A DNA stretch of 64,000 nt from Diprion similis (lineage: Eukaryota; Arthropoda; Insecta; Hymenoptera; Diprionidae), in NCBI RefSeq assembly GCF_021155765.1, contig NC_060115.1, positions 12,132,493-12,196,492 on the forward strand, read 5' to 3'. This document shows, piece after piece, positions 37,973 to 50,900 of the stretch. A program made the position numbers and the translations under genes. The notes under the pieces were generated by a model. That model worked only from the letters and a program-made list of their open reading frames with translations, was not told the origin of the DNA and searched no databases. Position 1 is the stretch's first letter, and each line of letters begins with the position of its first letter.

Positions 37973-40900
37973 GGATTGAATCAAAACCTATTATGTTGGC
38001 TCCCCCGATACACGGTATCCACGTGAGAAGTACGTTATTGAAAACTTACCTTTACCTCGGCCTGTTCTAGTGCTATCTGTGGTTTTATGTAATAACTTAA
38101 CCGGCTTGCAGCAGTTCCTTTGAATTTGTGTGATCACGTGACATCGCAACGACGCATCCATTTTCATAGTAGCTCTCATTCAGTGTTGCCAACACCTACC
38201 AGAGTTATGGAATCGTACCATATCTTGATCTCGCGTATCATATACTGTAATACATACACTGCAGATATACCATAATTTGGCCACTTCACAAGTTATCCCA
38301 TAATTCGCACTATAATTCTGATGTTTAGAAATGGTATTTAGTTTTTTGCGATTAGTGAATTGAGAGATTTTTTTGTAGGATTTTTTTTTTTTTACAAGAA
38401 TTAACGTATCACATGTCACTGCAACCTGCATAAGATACATGTATATAAATTCATTCATTTATTCATTTTTTTTCTCCTTCAAATAAGTACTAAGAATCTT
38501 TTATTTTATTTACAATTCAAATAAACATATGTTCAAAGATGAAAAATTATGAATTCTATAAAACACTGATTAACTTGCTTTCCTTTCCCCGTATAATTTG
38601 TATCATGAACATGATATAATTTCCCGGTCCGGTAAGTAAGATAAAAACGTTATGATTTTACAGCCCTGATTCCATAATACGATCAAAAATGCTAGCTCTA
38701 ATCCAGTAAAATCTTTACTTGGATGCCGTGTGTTATGGTATCGGTTCCGCAATAAAAAATGCGTATTGAATATTGATATAATTCAAAACACTTGCATTAA
38801 ATGCCTACGACGGATATACGGAATCCACATAGAAGACGGGTTTGTTATCTAATAGTGATCATGACATAACGCTATGTGATGTAGAGGCCAAAGCCTTACA
38901 ATATTCTTATATGTTCGTTAGAAATACAAAATACCTCTAGCCTTACGTAAAACTGAAGATACATTTACTTTGATTTCAACAGAATGTTGCATTAGTAGTT
39001 ACCAGAGTACATGCATAAATATTAATCATTTTTCTCTTATTAATTACATGTCCTTGGTTGAAAAAAAAGAACTCATAGTATCACAACGGATGTTATATCA
39101 CTATTAACAGGAACTTTATGTGGGTCTGAAATTGCTAAAGAGAAAATTTGAGGTGTTTGGTTTCCGGTCGGCAATAGTACATATAAGGAGCAGATGAGAG
39201 GCCGAAGGGCACACTCCTCATCTGTAACAGCTACTTACCGTAAATGAGGCAAAGGAAGCACAGGAGAGCAGTCTATCTCCATCCTGTAGGAAATTAGGAA
39301 TCTTGAATTTTGAGATTAGTTGGAATTCTTTCACCTTCATTTTCATATGTCCCCATCATGTTTTCACATTAAAAACATTTTTGAGGTGAAGCTGGGGCCC
39401 AGAGTTTTGGTTTGCTCAAGGACGCCCTGGTTCTTTAACAATTCTTTTGAACCTGCCATATGAGAAGATTCCTGTGGTATATATATTGACGATTCTCAAT
39501 TGACTGGAAGAATTTGTTTTGTCGCAAGTGGGATCTGGTGACTTTAGATTATTTTTAAATTTGTGTAGGGTGCTCCTAACTCTTTCCATTTCTCCAAGTA
39601 CCTGCTTGCCTTTCCTTCTGAAAGAACTCGAGGGTTCGTGTAGACATTTCTCTTGGTTTCTTCAAAAGGAATCTGAACATTTGGATTTGGGGTACTCTTT
39701 CTTTCCTTCGAGCTTGTAGCTGTTATTAGAGCGCGTATTCACTTTGCCTCCTGGGAGCTGACTAGCTCAAAATATGGAATAATAAGGGCCGTTCGGTATT
39801 TTGTTTGTAATTACTTTCTTTCTCTGGTGTGAATTACTATGATTTCCAAAAACTGGTGGCCTAAGCCATGTCCGTGAACCTACTCCTAGGGTTTGTATCA
39901 GTCAAACTGGATTCTCCTTGGCAAACAAATATTAAGCAGTACGTGAAATCTTACGCAGAGCACCTTGTATAGTCCTGTTTGTGGTGTCTGCTATAATCGT
40001 TCTTATCAAACTTTAATATAGCTCTCTTTCCACAGATTACCTTCAGCATTTGCCCTGAGTTTTTAAAGATTGGAGAACTTGGGCCAAAGTTTGAGGAGAA
40101 TAACTCATAAATAGCTTCAAGATTCACATTTTCTTCGTTTTTCAACAGCCAGTCTATTATACCTTGAAAGTTATTGTTTAATATCTCTCCTTGTTTCTAT
40201 ACCGTAGGTACTGGTCAGCCCTTCTATCACTCGCTCCATGGTGGTGGATCATGGTCCTTAGCCTTTTTTTCGTAGGATAATTCATCATTGGATTCGAGAT
40301 TCAAAAACTTCAAAGTAACCTTTGCCAGGTGGGTAAGTTATTACAGATGAAAACAGATGGAACTAGAATATAGAGCAAGAAACAGGTAAGTTCGCAACAG
40401 CATCTCTCATATGGATGTCGATATCGGCCATAGTAGTGCAATGGTCTAATATTGTCCACAACGTGCCCACAATATTGAAGTGTTGATACTGTAACCTTGA
40501 GTTACTATAAAATAAAGGGATTCTCCGATAGTAAAGCAAATGTAGCGAAACACAGAAAATACAAGGCAAATTCGTATATATTCAATAGTGGTGGTGCTAC
40601 TCGTGACATGCCTTTATCTCAAGGGGCTAAGATTCCCTTGTTTAAATTTACAGGGTGAAAAGGTAACTTCGTTACAATACTTATAAAACTTGAATGTAAT
40701 ATATGGCTCTAGTTTGTGCAACGTTAATGAAAAAAATCGCATCCGTTTTGACAACGAATTCTATGGAGATGTGATATCATCAACGATTAAGACTATATAG
40801 ATAAAGCTTTTTCTGCATATAATTGATTATGAACCAATATTTACGTAATGATCACATATCATTACGGACACGGAAGACGTAATACGTATTCTACTAAATG

Positions 40901-41451
40901 AGTGATCAGGTCAGGTATGGTGAGATTTCAACGAGTTAATAGACGATATAAATTTTTACTTCTAAAAACATCTTTCCTTATATGAACATAGAGAGAATAG
41001 AGAAAAAAAAGTACACGCATAACAAGGACGGGAAGGTTTCGTTCGATGCTTACGTCGTGAATCAGCCAAAACTTGTTAACCTTGGAAGGTATTTAGTACA
41101 GGCTTTTTTAACAACATGTGGTACACTTGAATTGTTCGAACACAGAAATTGGATATAAACGCCTGTTTGTCCGCTACCCGCATCGCATAATGTTTCCATA
41201 GTCACATTTTTGTTTATACAAACTGGAAAACATTACTGTCTTCCTAGAGAATGAAAGCAGAAAAACATCATACTTTTTTGCACAAAAAACACGTTGGATT
41301 ACATTTTTTTCGATAACAGATACTGATAAAATTTAAACGCAAAATTCGATGATAAATGAATCAACGTGGTTGTCAGGAGGTCTAAAGTACAGAAAATTCT
41401 CATATCTCAGTTTTCATGTGACATACTCAAGTTGCATTCTGAAAAAAATAT
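37973..41451. other. Spacer with one decayed ORF-like stretch
   Basis: No intact gene. On the minus strand, 39951-40196 is an 80-codon open frame bounded by stops, with protein-like composition (for example IYELFSSNFGPSSPIFKNSG), and frames broken by stops continue on both sides (about 39.5 to 40.3 kb). This could be the relic of a mobile-element or captured gene; I recognise no family. Confidence 0.3.
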
Positions 41452-42646
41452 TTGGGTCATTCCATGTCAAATCGACCAATAGTTGGAATCGACCCCTTCG
41501 ATTTGGCCGAATTTTGGTCAGGAGTTTTCTTTTATCCTATAACGAAGTTCTGCCACAGAAAAAAAAATAAAATTTTTTTTTTCAACAGTTATGAAGAACT
41601 CAAAATTTCACAATTTTTCCTGTTTCTTAAACTCATATTTTAAATATCTTGAAAACTGTTGCAAGTTAAGAAATGATCGATGGTTAATTTCAAGGGTGAT
41701 ACTTGGGGCTGTGAAAAAAAAAATTTTCGAAAGAAAAATTTTGAAAAATCTCGAATTTGTGAAATTTTGAATTTTTAAGAGTTGTCTAAATTGACGATGA
41801 ACAATAAATTTTTGACTCAAATTTTTTTGTATACTACCTTGAACCAATCTTAAGAGATCCTGAAATTTTCGAAACTGTGTTTTTTGATTTTTTTAAAATT
41901 TGAATTTTTGAATTTTAATAAAAAAAAATTATTTTCTTAAAAAAATTTTTTTTTTCATTTCCATCTCAAATGTGTTCAATAAATCGTGTTATTTTGTAAT
42001 TTTTAACAATTAAAATTTTATTCAGTGGCATATTGATGAGCAATAAGAATTGATGACATGTGTTTATATTTATTTATTAAAAAAATTGATTCAAGTGTAA
42101 ATTAATTAACATTATCTTACGAAAGTCGTTTTTTCCTTAATCCTTTTTGTACTGTTGTCGCTTCTTTTCTTTTTCTTAACCTGAAAAACGTTAATATGAT
42201 ATCAATATCAAATTTGGATTTAAAAGATAAATATCATATTAACGTTCTCCAGGATCTCTTAAGATTGGTTCAAGGTAGTATACAAAAAAATTTGAGTCAA
42301 AAATTTATTGTCCATTGTCAATTTTGAGAACTTTTAAAAATTCGAGATTTTTCAAAATTTTCCTTTCGAGAATTTTTTATTTTCACAGCCCCAAGTATCA
42401 CACTTGAAATTAACCATCGATTATTTCTTAAATTGCAATAGTTTTCAAGATATTTAAAATGTAAGTTTAAGAAACAGGAAAAATTGTGAAATTTTGAGTT
42501 CTTCATAACTTTTGAAAAAAAAATTTTTATTTTTTTTTCCTTGGCAGAACTTCGTTATAGGATAAAAGAAAACTCCTGACCAAAATTTGACCAAATCGAA
42601 GGGGGTCGATTCCAACTATTGGTCGATTTGACATGGAATGACCCAA
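41452..42646. mobile_element. Fold-back element with about 400-bp inverted arms
   Basis: Left arm about 41452-41862, right arm about 42250-42646, reverse complements at high identity over their whole length. The ends read TTGGGTCATTCCATGTCAAA and its exact complement. The 390-bp centre holds a second nested inverted repeat: AACGTTAATATGATATCAAT near 42187-42206 against the complement of sequence near 42226-42246. There is no transposase. No direct repeat flanks the ends that I can see, so the superfamily is undetermined. Small open frames across it are artefacts of the AT-rich arms. If transcribed through, the RNA would fold into a long duplex. Confidence 0.85.
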
Positions 42647-43705
42647 TTACAAGATTCCAAGAAATAACAAATAATGGAATTTAGTTAATTTCGTGAAATC
42701 TTCCAATTTCAAAGTTGTTTCACCTCCTGAAACCCTTTCCGGTAACTACGATGTAATGAATGATTTAGTTTAATTAAGAAAATTTACTTAGAGCCACAAA
42801 AATGAATTAATTGAGGCCTAGTTATAAAATATTTTATTGGAAAAAATAAAAAATTTAATTAGATGGAAGAAAATTAATTTGAAGCGATTAACATTTATCA
42901 AAGCCAATTGAATTTTCTGTGAGATTACCGTTTATCACAAGGTAGACAGAATTTTCCTGACTCTAATCGGTTAAGGGATATTCAAGATGACTCAATGTTT
43001 ACAAGTGAATGTCTCTTAATCGGTTGGAGTTTGGAAAATTCTATATCAGTACTTTTTATAGAGCGTTCAATTTTCTATGAGAATCTCAATTTAGATAGTT
43101 TATAAGTTAAGCCTATCACGAGATAACAAAGTTCAAAAATTTTCCAATTTTTTTTTACGCGTTATTTAAATGGGAATTAGAAAAAGTTGAATATGCACCT
43201 CTAAGTATAAATATTAAGAGCTCATATTTGGCTGAGATATTTCATAATTAAGATTATCTCATTTAAAATACTTGCAATTCTTTAATTAGGCAATTTGGGC
43301 AAAGGTTCTAAAGTATCAATGGATTACCATGATTAGTGAGTCAACGTACTCCGAAAGTAATTTATTTCTCAAGTTGAACTCTAAAAAACAGTTCAAGTTA
43401 AATAACTGCTCAATCACTATCAAGTCTACTATTGAAATAATTAATAATTATAGTGATTTACACATCCAAAAAAAAAAATTGTAAAACATATGTCAAACAT
43501 AAAGTTAAACTTTGAAATGCAAACAAAGTACACTGGTACTTTCTCTAACATAATAAAGCGACTCTAGGAAGAAGAACGAGAAGAAGACAAGGAAGCATAC
43601 ACCCCTAACCCCCATTTCACGAAATTAAACGCTATGAGTAATTCAGGACTGGAATCGGAATCAAATTATTTTTGGAAATTTTGCGTGACGTATTTGATTT
43701 AAATC

Positions 43706-44059
43706 ATGATACTCAACAATTTTACCGGCCAAATTTTTTGGACGCTGCCAACCATTCAGCTGTTATTGGCTGTCATGATGGTGTTTAATTTTTTTGTCGC
43801 AGCGGACTGGTTAAGAAAATTCACGTATTTTATTTTTTGGACCCCTCTATACGTCTACGAAATTTCATTCTATACCGAGACGGACAATTGGGGATGTTCC
43901 CAATTTGAGTTGGTTCCTCGGGACGTCGACGACAAAGCAAAGGAGGTTATGGTGAGGCTCCAGACGGTAGTACTGCCCACGGATATCCTGAAACTCTTTC
44001 GTCGTTTTGGGGATGAGGCTGGTAACAGCGGCAATAGAAATAGTAGGAACACGCAATGA
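43706..44059 (+). CDS. Hypothetical small membrane protein, 117 aa, possibly a pseudogene
   Basis: This single open frame is clearly richer in GC than its flanks and has protein-like composition, unlike other short frames nearby. It has a strongly hydrophobic segment at about residues 10-33, a second aromatic one at about 39-55, then a charged C-terminal half (for example RDVDDKAKEV, ILKLFRRFGDE) ending in an Asn/Ser/Gly-rich tail. Directly upstream in the same frame a 22-codon stretch starts at ATG 43634 and is closed by TAA at 43700-43702, three bases before this ATG. The two may be one older reading frame broken by a stop. No family recognised and no neighbours within several kb. Confidence 0.35.
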   Translation: MILNNFTGQIFWTLPTIQLLLAVMMVFNFFVAADWLRKFTYFIFWTPLYVYEISFYTETDNWGCSQFELVPRDVDDKAKEVMVRLQTVVLPTDILKLFRRFGDEAGNSGNRNSRNTQ

Positions 44060-45923
44060 TCTAAATTGAAAAAGAATGGCCAAAAGTTTGTCAAGATCAT
44101 TTTTTTCGGACATTTCTATTCAGTATTTTTTGGGCTGCTGAGTTCAAATACATAAACCAAAATGCAAAGATCAAGATAGTGGTTCCAATGTGGCTAATCA
44201 AAACTTCAAAATGACATTTGATTTTGTTGAAAGTGTGCACATAGAAGTTTTCTCGTCTGCTGAATTCTTGTTGTATTAATTTAAGTTGGTGTTATATTGG
44301 ACTTAACTGTGAAAGATCCACAGACCTTAATTGAAGAAATTATTTTTAATTTCTTCCTTTATTCACCCTTAAATTTTATCATCCGAAAACAATACTAGAA
44401 CGTTCAAGATTTTTTTGATAAAACACATTCAGAAGTTAATTTAACATAATATGCTCACATAAATTTCAAAGTGGTGGAGCAAAGCAGGGCAGCTTCGATT
44501 TTTCATGTTTTCTTCTCAGAAATCAAAACATTTGAGGTTTTCCCACGAATATTGTAGCAGTTTTTAGATAGTAAAATTTTAATATTTTCTATGGAATAAG
44601 TATTATAAACTTGTCGATCCCAAGCTATTGCAAAGTATATTATGATTATAGCTTGTTACAACGTCTGACAAAGTTTCCTTTCCAGGATAACTGGAAGTTA
44701 ATATAAGTATTTGTCGATCTCACGTGCTCGATTTATAAAAATGCAGATCGAACAAATATTCAAAAGTATTTTTTCGATGATAAAACGGTGTACGACTTAC
44801 AAGGGCTATTTATAAACTGCGGTAGCACAGACACACGTACTACGTATATTTTCTCTTCCCGACAACGGTCATGGATAGGTAGATATAATGGGTAGATATA
44901 GTATAGCCATCGTCGCGCCGTAAATTTGAATAAAATCGAATAAAATCGTCGCTCTCCTTGGCACGAGCGCGGCGGCAATTTCGCCGCTGTTATACGCTGC
45001 TGATCGTGAGCTGTTTGTTCCATTTTTAAATGCGAGTTGGAACGACATGGGCATATTGGTATGAGTGACCAGCGGCAGAAATATGATCTCGTTATATGCA
45101 CTCCATTTTCATTTACCAATTTATTTATATATTTTTTATTATTAATCATTATCCATTTCGGTCATCACAATCCGTTCACTTAATCCTTGTATTCTTAAAT
45201 TGGTAGTAGAGATCCACATAATGTGACCAATGTAATGAAAAATGAAAAGTTTCAAGAAACTTAACGCCGAATTGTTTCAAATATCTCAGCTTGTAATAAA
45301 ATGGTTGTACTATGAAAGTAATTAAGTTTAACTAAACTAATAGAAATCAACGTTGAAGCTCAAAAAAGTGAGTTTTTTCAGATTGTTTTTTAAATTCAGT
45401 ATCTTTGATTCTGCAGCGATAAAAAATCAAAATCAAATTGATTTGAAAAGCCGAAGTACCGTACTTGATGATAGAAAAATTCGTTTTTCGATACATTTCA
45501 AAAACTAATGTTATTTTGCAACTTCAATGCATAAAAGTGTTGGAATTTAAGAAGTAGATAAAAACATGCTTTGAACGTATAAACATTTTTTTTATTCACT
45601 GACAATTTTTTATTTTCCTTTACAGAGAAGAAAAAAAAATGCAAAAATAGTATTTTTAGGTAGACTATGACGAACTCGCTTGGACTCGACTGATGGATGG
45701 CTGATGAATGTCATAATTTTTCTCACTTTCTGATGAAGATAGAAGTTGCTACTTTTTTACCTTCACTTTCTAAGTGATCTTCCCTGATAATCTCATCATC
45801 GCATGTTTCACTCTCCACCAGCATATGGAAATTATGACCTGGCTCCATCTAAAAAAAACTGTACAATCATAACACTAAGACGTCTCTAAAAATCCCTCAA
45901 ACAAATACTTTTTTTTTGTACCA

Positions 45924-46646
45924 ATTTGCATTCAGAACCTATTACTTACCGTTAATAATGCAAAAAACTCGTAGAATTCGAAAAAAAATAGTTGTGGTAT
46001 TTTTCAGCATCACTCAACTGGTAAACAGTGTCAAAAGTATCCACAACTCTTCTGTTTCACGGCTTCGCATAGTAACTAAACCGAAATGACTAGTAGTGAG
46101 GATGCTTCCCCAAGGTCTCAGATAAACATTGGTAAAAGGGGAAACCTGGGATTCAATCTTTAGAGTCTGTATCAAGAGTATAAGATGGTTGGGAGGATTT
46201 TTACCCTCATTGCCTGTCAGGAGTTAAGCAGACTGAAATCCAGACCCTTAACATTTTGGCTATCTCAAATTGTCAATGAATGCAAATTCTAGCTAGCGTT
46301 TGACCTTAGTTGAGTTAGTCACTCTGAAAAACAAACCAAAAACTCGGTGCAAATTAGTTTAATTATCCAATGTAATCACGTGATTTGGCTCACGCGCATT
46401 CAATTAAGTGTTTACTTTCCACAAACCGCCACAATACGACATACCGAACGTGTGAAAATCAAGAAATTTGAAATCGGTGCAAGCAACGCACCGATGGAGG
46501 TCGTGAACCTGCAGAGATCGATGCGACGGCTGAAAGATGTGGTGTTCAAGCTGGTATCGACCCGGGTTCATGGAATTTGGATTATTATACTTGTAAAGTC
46601 CGCCAACGCGACATGTCTCATGCGATTTGCGTCTCATGATGCAAAT
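45924..46646. promoter_or_regulatory. Cluster of POU-octamer sites with short perfect inverted repeats
   Basis: Three perfect octamers: ATTTGCAT at 45924-45931, ATGCAAAT at 46280-46287 and ATGCAAAT at 46639-46646. The last is inside the inverted repeat CGATTTGC (46623-46630) / GCAAATCG (46641-46648). A second inverted repeat, ATCGGTGC / GCACCGAT, is at 46473-46480 and 46488-46495. The block 46.48-46.87 kb is GC-richer than its surroundings without convincing coding sense on either strand, which would fit a conserved non-coding enhancer. Function is inference. Confidence 0.3.
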
Positions 46647-47782
46647 CGGAGGCAGTTGCCGAGGCACGCGCGCCGCGCGACAAATTTACATATCACATAC
46701 ACAACTTGACAACAAAACAAGATAAGGGAATGCGCGGTGTGATTTGATGCGGGTGTATGATGTCAGGCCCTATGGCGCGATCGTCTCGGAATCGAAGGGA
46801 CCTACGGACTCACGCCCGCGCTGGGACACGACATTTGAATTGCAAATCGCGTTGGATCTGTTGCACAATACCCGGCGTGTATACATGTGCTGGACTTGAT
46901 ACGTGGGACTTAAAATAGAACGGTTTTATTTCGTCGCTAAACCTTCGACTGCGACATCTCACTACCAAATCTAATGCATTTTAAGAGCAGCTTTTTATGT
47001 TTTTTTTTCCGCAGCGTGTAATCTCTTGCCGATTTCGAGTCTCTTTTCAATAATTCAGGAGGTGAATTCGCAGCTATGTTATATCTATGTCCATGCCTAT
47101 ACCTAGGTATATGCACACCTACACATGTATGATTACCGTGTCCGTTTTTTGGTTTTTTATGTGATTACGTGTTTCTAAATTCTACGGCCTTCTTCACAAA
47201 CGTTAAGTTTTAATATTATCTGAGTATCGTAGAAGATTTACTCAAATGTGACCATCAATAAGAACACGTTTTATATAATTAACGAATTTTGACAATTTTA
47301 TAGTATATTGGAAAGAAGTATTATTCCATCGTTATGGACGTTATATATTTTTTTCCATCGTTTCAGGTTCGGGATGGAATTCCTAACTATTCAAAAAATT
47401 ATGTCAAGAAAAATTCAACATCCTACCGTACCTCCACAGTAGACCTTTAATCTATCAAATTAAGAATATGACAAAATAATTCACTCCGTAGATTGTTGTT
47501 ACAGTTTTCAATGGCCTTTTTTGTTTGCAAAAGTGCCTTTCGTAAAACACTACAGCGCGAAGAACGATGTAATATTTGAAAACGGCTTCGAATTTGCACA
47601 TGTGCCTATGCGGGTTGTATCTCTTAGCATGTTAAAATTAATTGCATTTTAAAAGAATCTCGAAAATGGCGAAACATTGACTTTTGTAACAGCGGAAACG
47701 TGTATCGATCGTCAGAAATGTTGAAATAATTCAGCGAGTTTTTTCAGTAGTCTGCTTTCTTGGGTAACATACTAACTGCCAA

Positions 47783-47964
47783 GTTATTTCCGTGATGCGT
47801 CTATAGAGACGCCTAATTGTAGGCAAATCAGGGCACAATACCACTCCGCCAATGAACAGCTCCGTTGCTCTTTTGTTTAATAGCACTCGGAGCTGCTCAG
47901 AGTGGATTTGTATCCTGATTTGCCTACACTTAGGGGTTCCTACGGGGCGCATCACGGAAATAAC
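47783..47964. repeat. 182-bp long hairpin (MITE-like)
   Basis: The block folds on itself almost completely. GTTATTTCCGTGATGCG at 47783-47799 pairs perfectly with 47948-47964; next comes GTAGGCAAATCAGG paired with its complement, then CCACTC with GAGTGG, then AGCTCCG with CGGAGCT, leaving a loop of about 12 bases (CTTTTGTTTAAT). Weaker similarity extends outward to about 47765 and 47975, with a possible TA duplication as in Tc1/mariner-derived elements. No protein is encoded. Confidence 0.8.
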
Positions 47965-50900
47965 CCGGTATAGTTACAGAAAAATCGCGTGTCCCGTGTA
48001 TGACTCCGCCGCACGTGGCTGACTTACCCAGTCCATCGTAGTTTCGAGGAATACAGAACTACTCATATTACGTTGTACATGCACGTGGATTTGTTGTTTA
48101 CGCGAGAAACGTCTGACCTTTTACCTTGAATTTGTTTTTTCGGCGCCGCCAGTTTGATACATGTATGTATGGTTTCCATGATGTTGATGGATCTTTCATA
48201 TTCTAAGTTAGACCGTTTCATTTTAAATCCAAAGACGCACCCGTCTGTCATCGGAATTTCGCATACTGCCACTCTAAATTCAGATTGGTTTAGTACACTG
48301 AACTTTCTGACTCGCTGTTGTAAACAATTTACTCAACATTAATATTACAATTGTATTTCGATTGTACAGCATTCCGTCTTGTGCATTGCGTGAAATTGTA
48401 AATTAACTCCATGATTACCGTAACCAAATAATTATATCAGCGTAAGATTTTTTTTTAAACAAATGATGTCTTACTAGCAGACCAAAATGAAAAAGTTGCA
48501 ATAAAAAAGTAGTCTATTCAAAAACAATGAAGACCAAAATCGAATTTGATCCGAACCCTCATAACTGTCAAAAGAAATTAATTCGCGTCGAACGATGCAC
48601 GGAGGTCTTTCGAAAAGCGAGAAAACAGCAGAGATTGAGGAAATGGGATACCTACAGCCTGTGGACACAGCGACGCAGTCCGAAAAGCGTAGATTACAAC
48701 TTAGTCTGTTGGGTAAGACGAGATTGAAGAAGTGTCGGACGATCCCATGCTCAATTTGCATCCTGCGCATTTCGTCAGCTTCACGAGATTCACCTGTTAT
48801 GCGCAATCTCTTGGAGTGTCTACGGTTACCATTTCCGTAGGTGAAGCAATTTCAACTTCCGCGCCTCGAATTCCTCTGTGGGAAACACCACACTCTGGCT
48901 ACTTAGAAATAAAACACCTCGCTTCTTGACTCGTCGACGAATTATAATAATCATACGCACGGATGCAGGTTGTGTACACATTTTCTATGCTTTTTAATGC
49001 TTGTCCTCGAATCAGTTCAATTTTGCACTTTATCGATGATGATCACTTAGTATCACGTCATCATTGATGATTTAAGTTTTGTTCGGACAATTTTCCGGTA
49101 TCAGGTTTTTCGAGTTGAGCTTCTATACATACCCACTAGCAACATTGATTTAGACCAAAGCCGATTTCTCGAGATCTTGCACGGATCTTCGTATTGCAGA
49201 TTATCCAAATGAGAGTTCCTGTTTACAGAAAAATTCAGGATGAAAATAACTAGTTATTTCAGAAAAGTACTTGTTTCCAAAACTTGAAACGAATCCCAAA
49301 TTTCAGGCTAATCAAATAACTTGTTACAATTTCGTTGACCTCAATCGTAATTTTGAGTCAAGATTTATAATTACCGATATCCGAAACTCCCGTTTCCAAA
49401 TTTTCAGTCAATCAGAGGTAAGTAAAAATGTGCGTTCCAAATATGTAAACAGCCTGCAACTGTATGGCATCATAGCTTCGTTCACATGTGGGATAGAAAA
49501 ATTTGACTTATACCTTGTTTACTAAATACTAACCTTATTTTTCCTGGACAACCCAGCTACGGGTTAACTATCCGCAAATTACACGACACCCTGTATAGGT
49601 AGAGTCAGAGTCTCACTTTAGCAGGCAGAGATAGATGTGGAATGATGTACGAAGAAGGAGAGGGGAGAAAGTGAGAGTGCGAATGGAAAGAAAAAAATGT
49701 AGGGAAAGAGCGAAAGAGCGCGACGGGGGTGGCAAGGGGGACGAGACGCTGCATTCATGAATATAGCAAATATATAACCGCAGACTAAACTCAATATCAT
49801 TTCACATTGTTATTGAGACAGGCATGGGTCCTTCGACGTGGTTTTAAAAAGAAGATTCAAGTGGATCAAAGCAAATTCGTTACAATTGACACGCAGCCGG
49901 CAGCTCGTACTGGATTTTTAAACTCAAAAACAAACAAATATCATACTTCACACTATAAATAAATATATACAAGGATACCGGTGTTACTCTTCACCATCGT
50001 CAGGAGAAGCAGCATCAGTTAAAGGGATGCTAAAGTCAGACTTTACCCACCGCCTTAAATTTTACTTATTTTGACTATTATCAAACTCTACGCATCACTG
50101 ATGTGAAATTACCGCACTCGGCATAATTCCATCACACGTGTAATGCTGCTATGAGTAAGAATACACAAAAATAGTTTTGCATTACACAGAATGTTGTCAA
50201 GAAATGTGTTCCTGTAATTGAATTACAACTTACTGCAAAAATACATTTTCTGGCCTTATTCTCGCATGAAACGAATAAGTTTTTGGATATTCTTGTTTGG
50301 CATTGCATGTTGAATGGTGTTGAGTACGGAATTTTTATGTCTTCGATACTAATAAAAAACAGTAACATTTTACTCTGTCGGCTCAGAAAGCTTATAGACC
50401 GGTGATGTCAGAATTTGTTCAGTTAATCCGATTAGAATTTTGTAGTTGCATACTCATAAACTTGACAAGATAAGTAGTAACAGTTGACAATATTATCTCA
50501 ATCTACTATTTATCAGGAAAACTTGTCTATATTAGAGGTTGATGGTAAATTAATCAATAAACTCTATATTAGTGGATCCAAATACTTATTTTTGTAATTC
50601 AAGTGTGAAATCTGTATTGACGAAATCGAGCTGCATCTGCGGAACAGACAGACAATTTAAACACGCCACTAGTATCATTTCCTCAAATTGTTCTATTTTT
50701 TCGAGAATCGCAAATGCTGGTTTATTTTCCATCATTATAACCGATTGTAACCATCAAATTCGGATTAGTTTCACTAAAGTTATGAACCAGCAAGTGAAAG
50801 TTTTCATTCTCCCTATTTTGTCTATTTGGAGAGATTTTTTTGAAACTATTAAGCCAAACGTTCGCACCGTGTTTTTGCACGGCGAGGTCCAGTCAGTTCA

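Noticed and set aside
41349..41847. Several 60-80 codon frames at 41.35-41.85 kb
   Set aside because: They lie largely in the left arm of the fold-back element and reappear in mirror image in the right arm.
46347..46709. 120-codon frame over the octamer cluster
   Set aside because: Open on both strands at once, with perfect inverted repeats inside; better explained as regulatory DNA.
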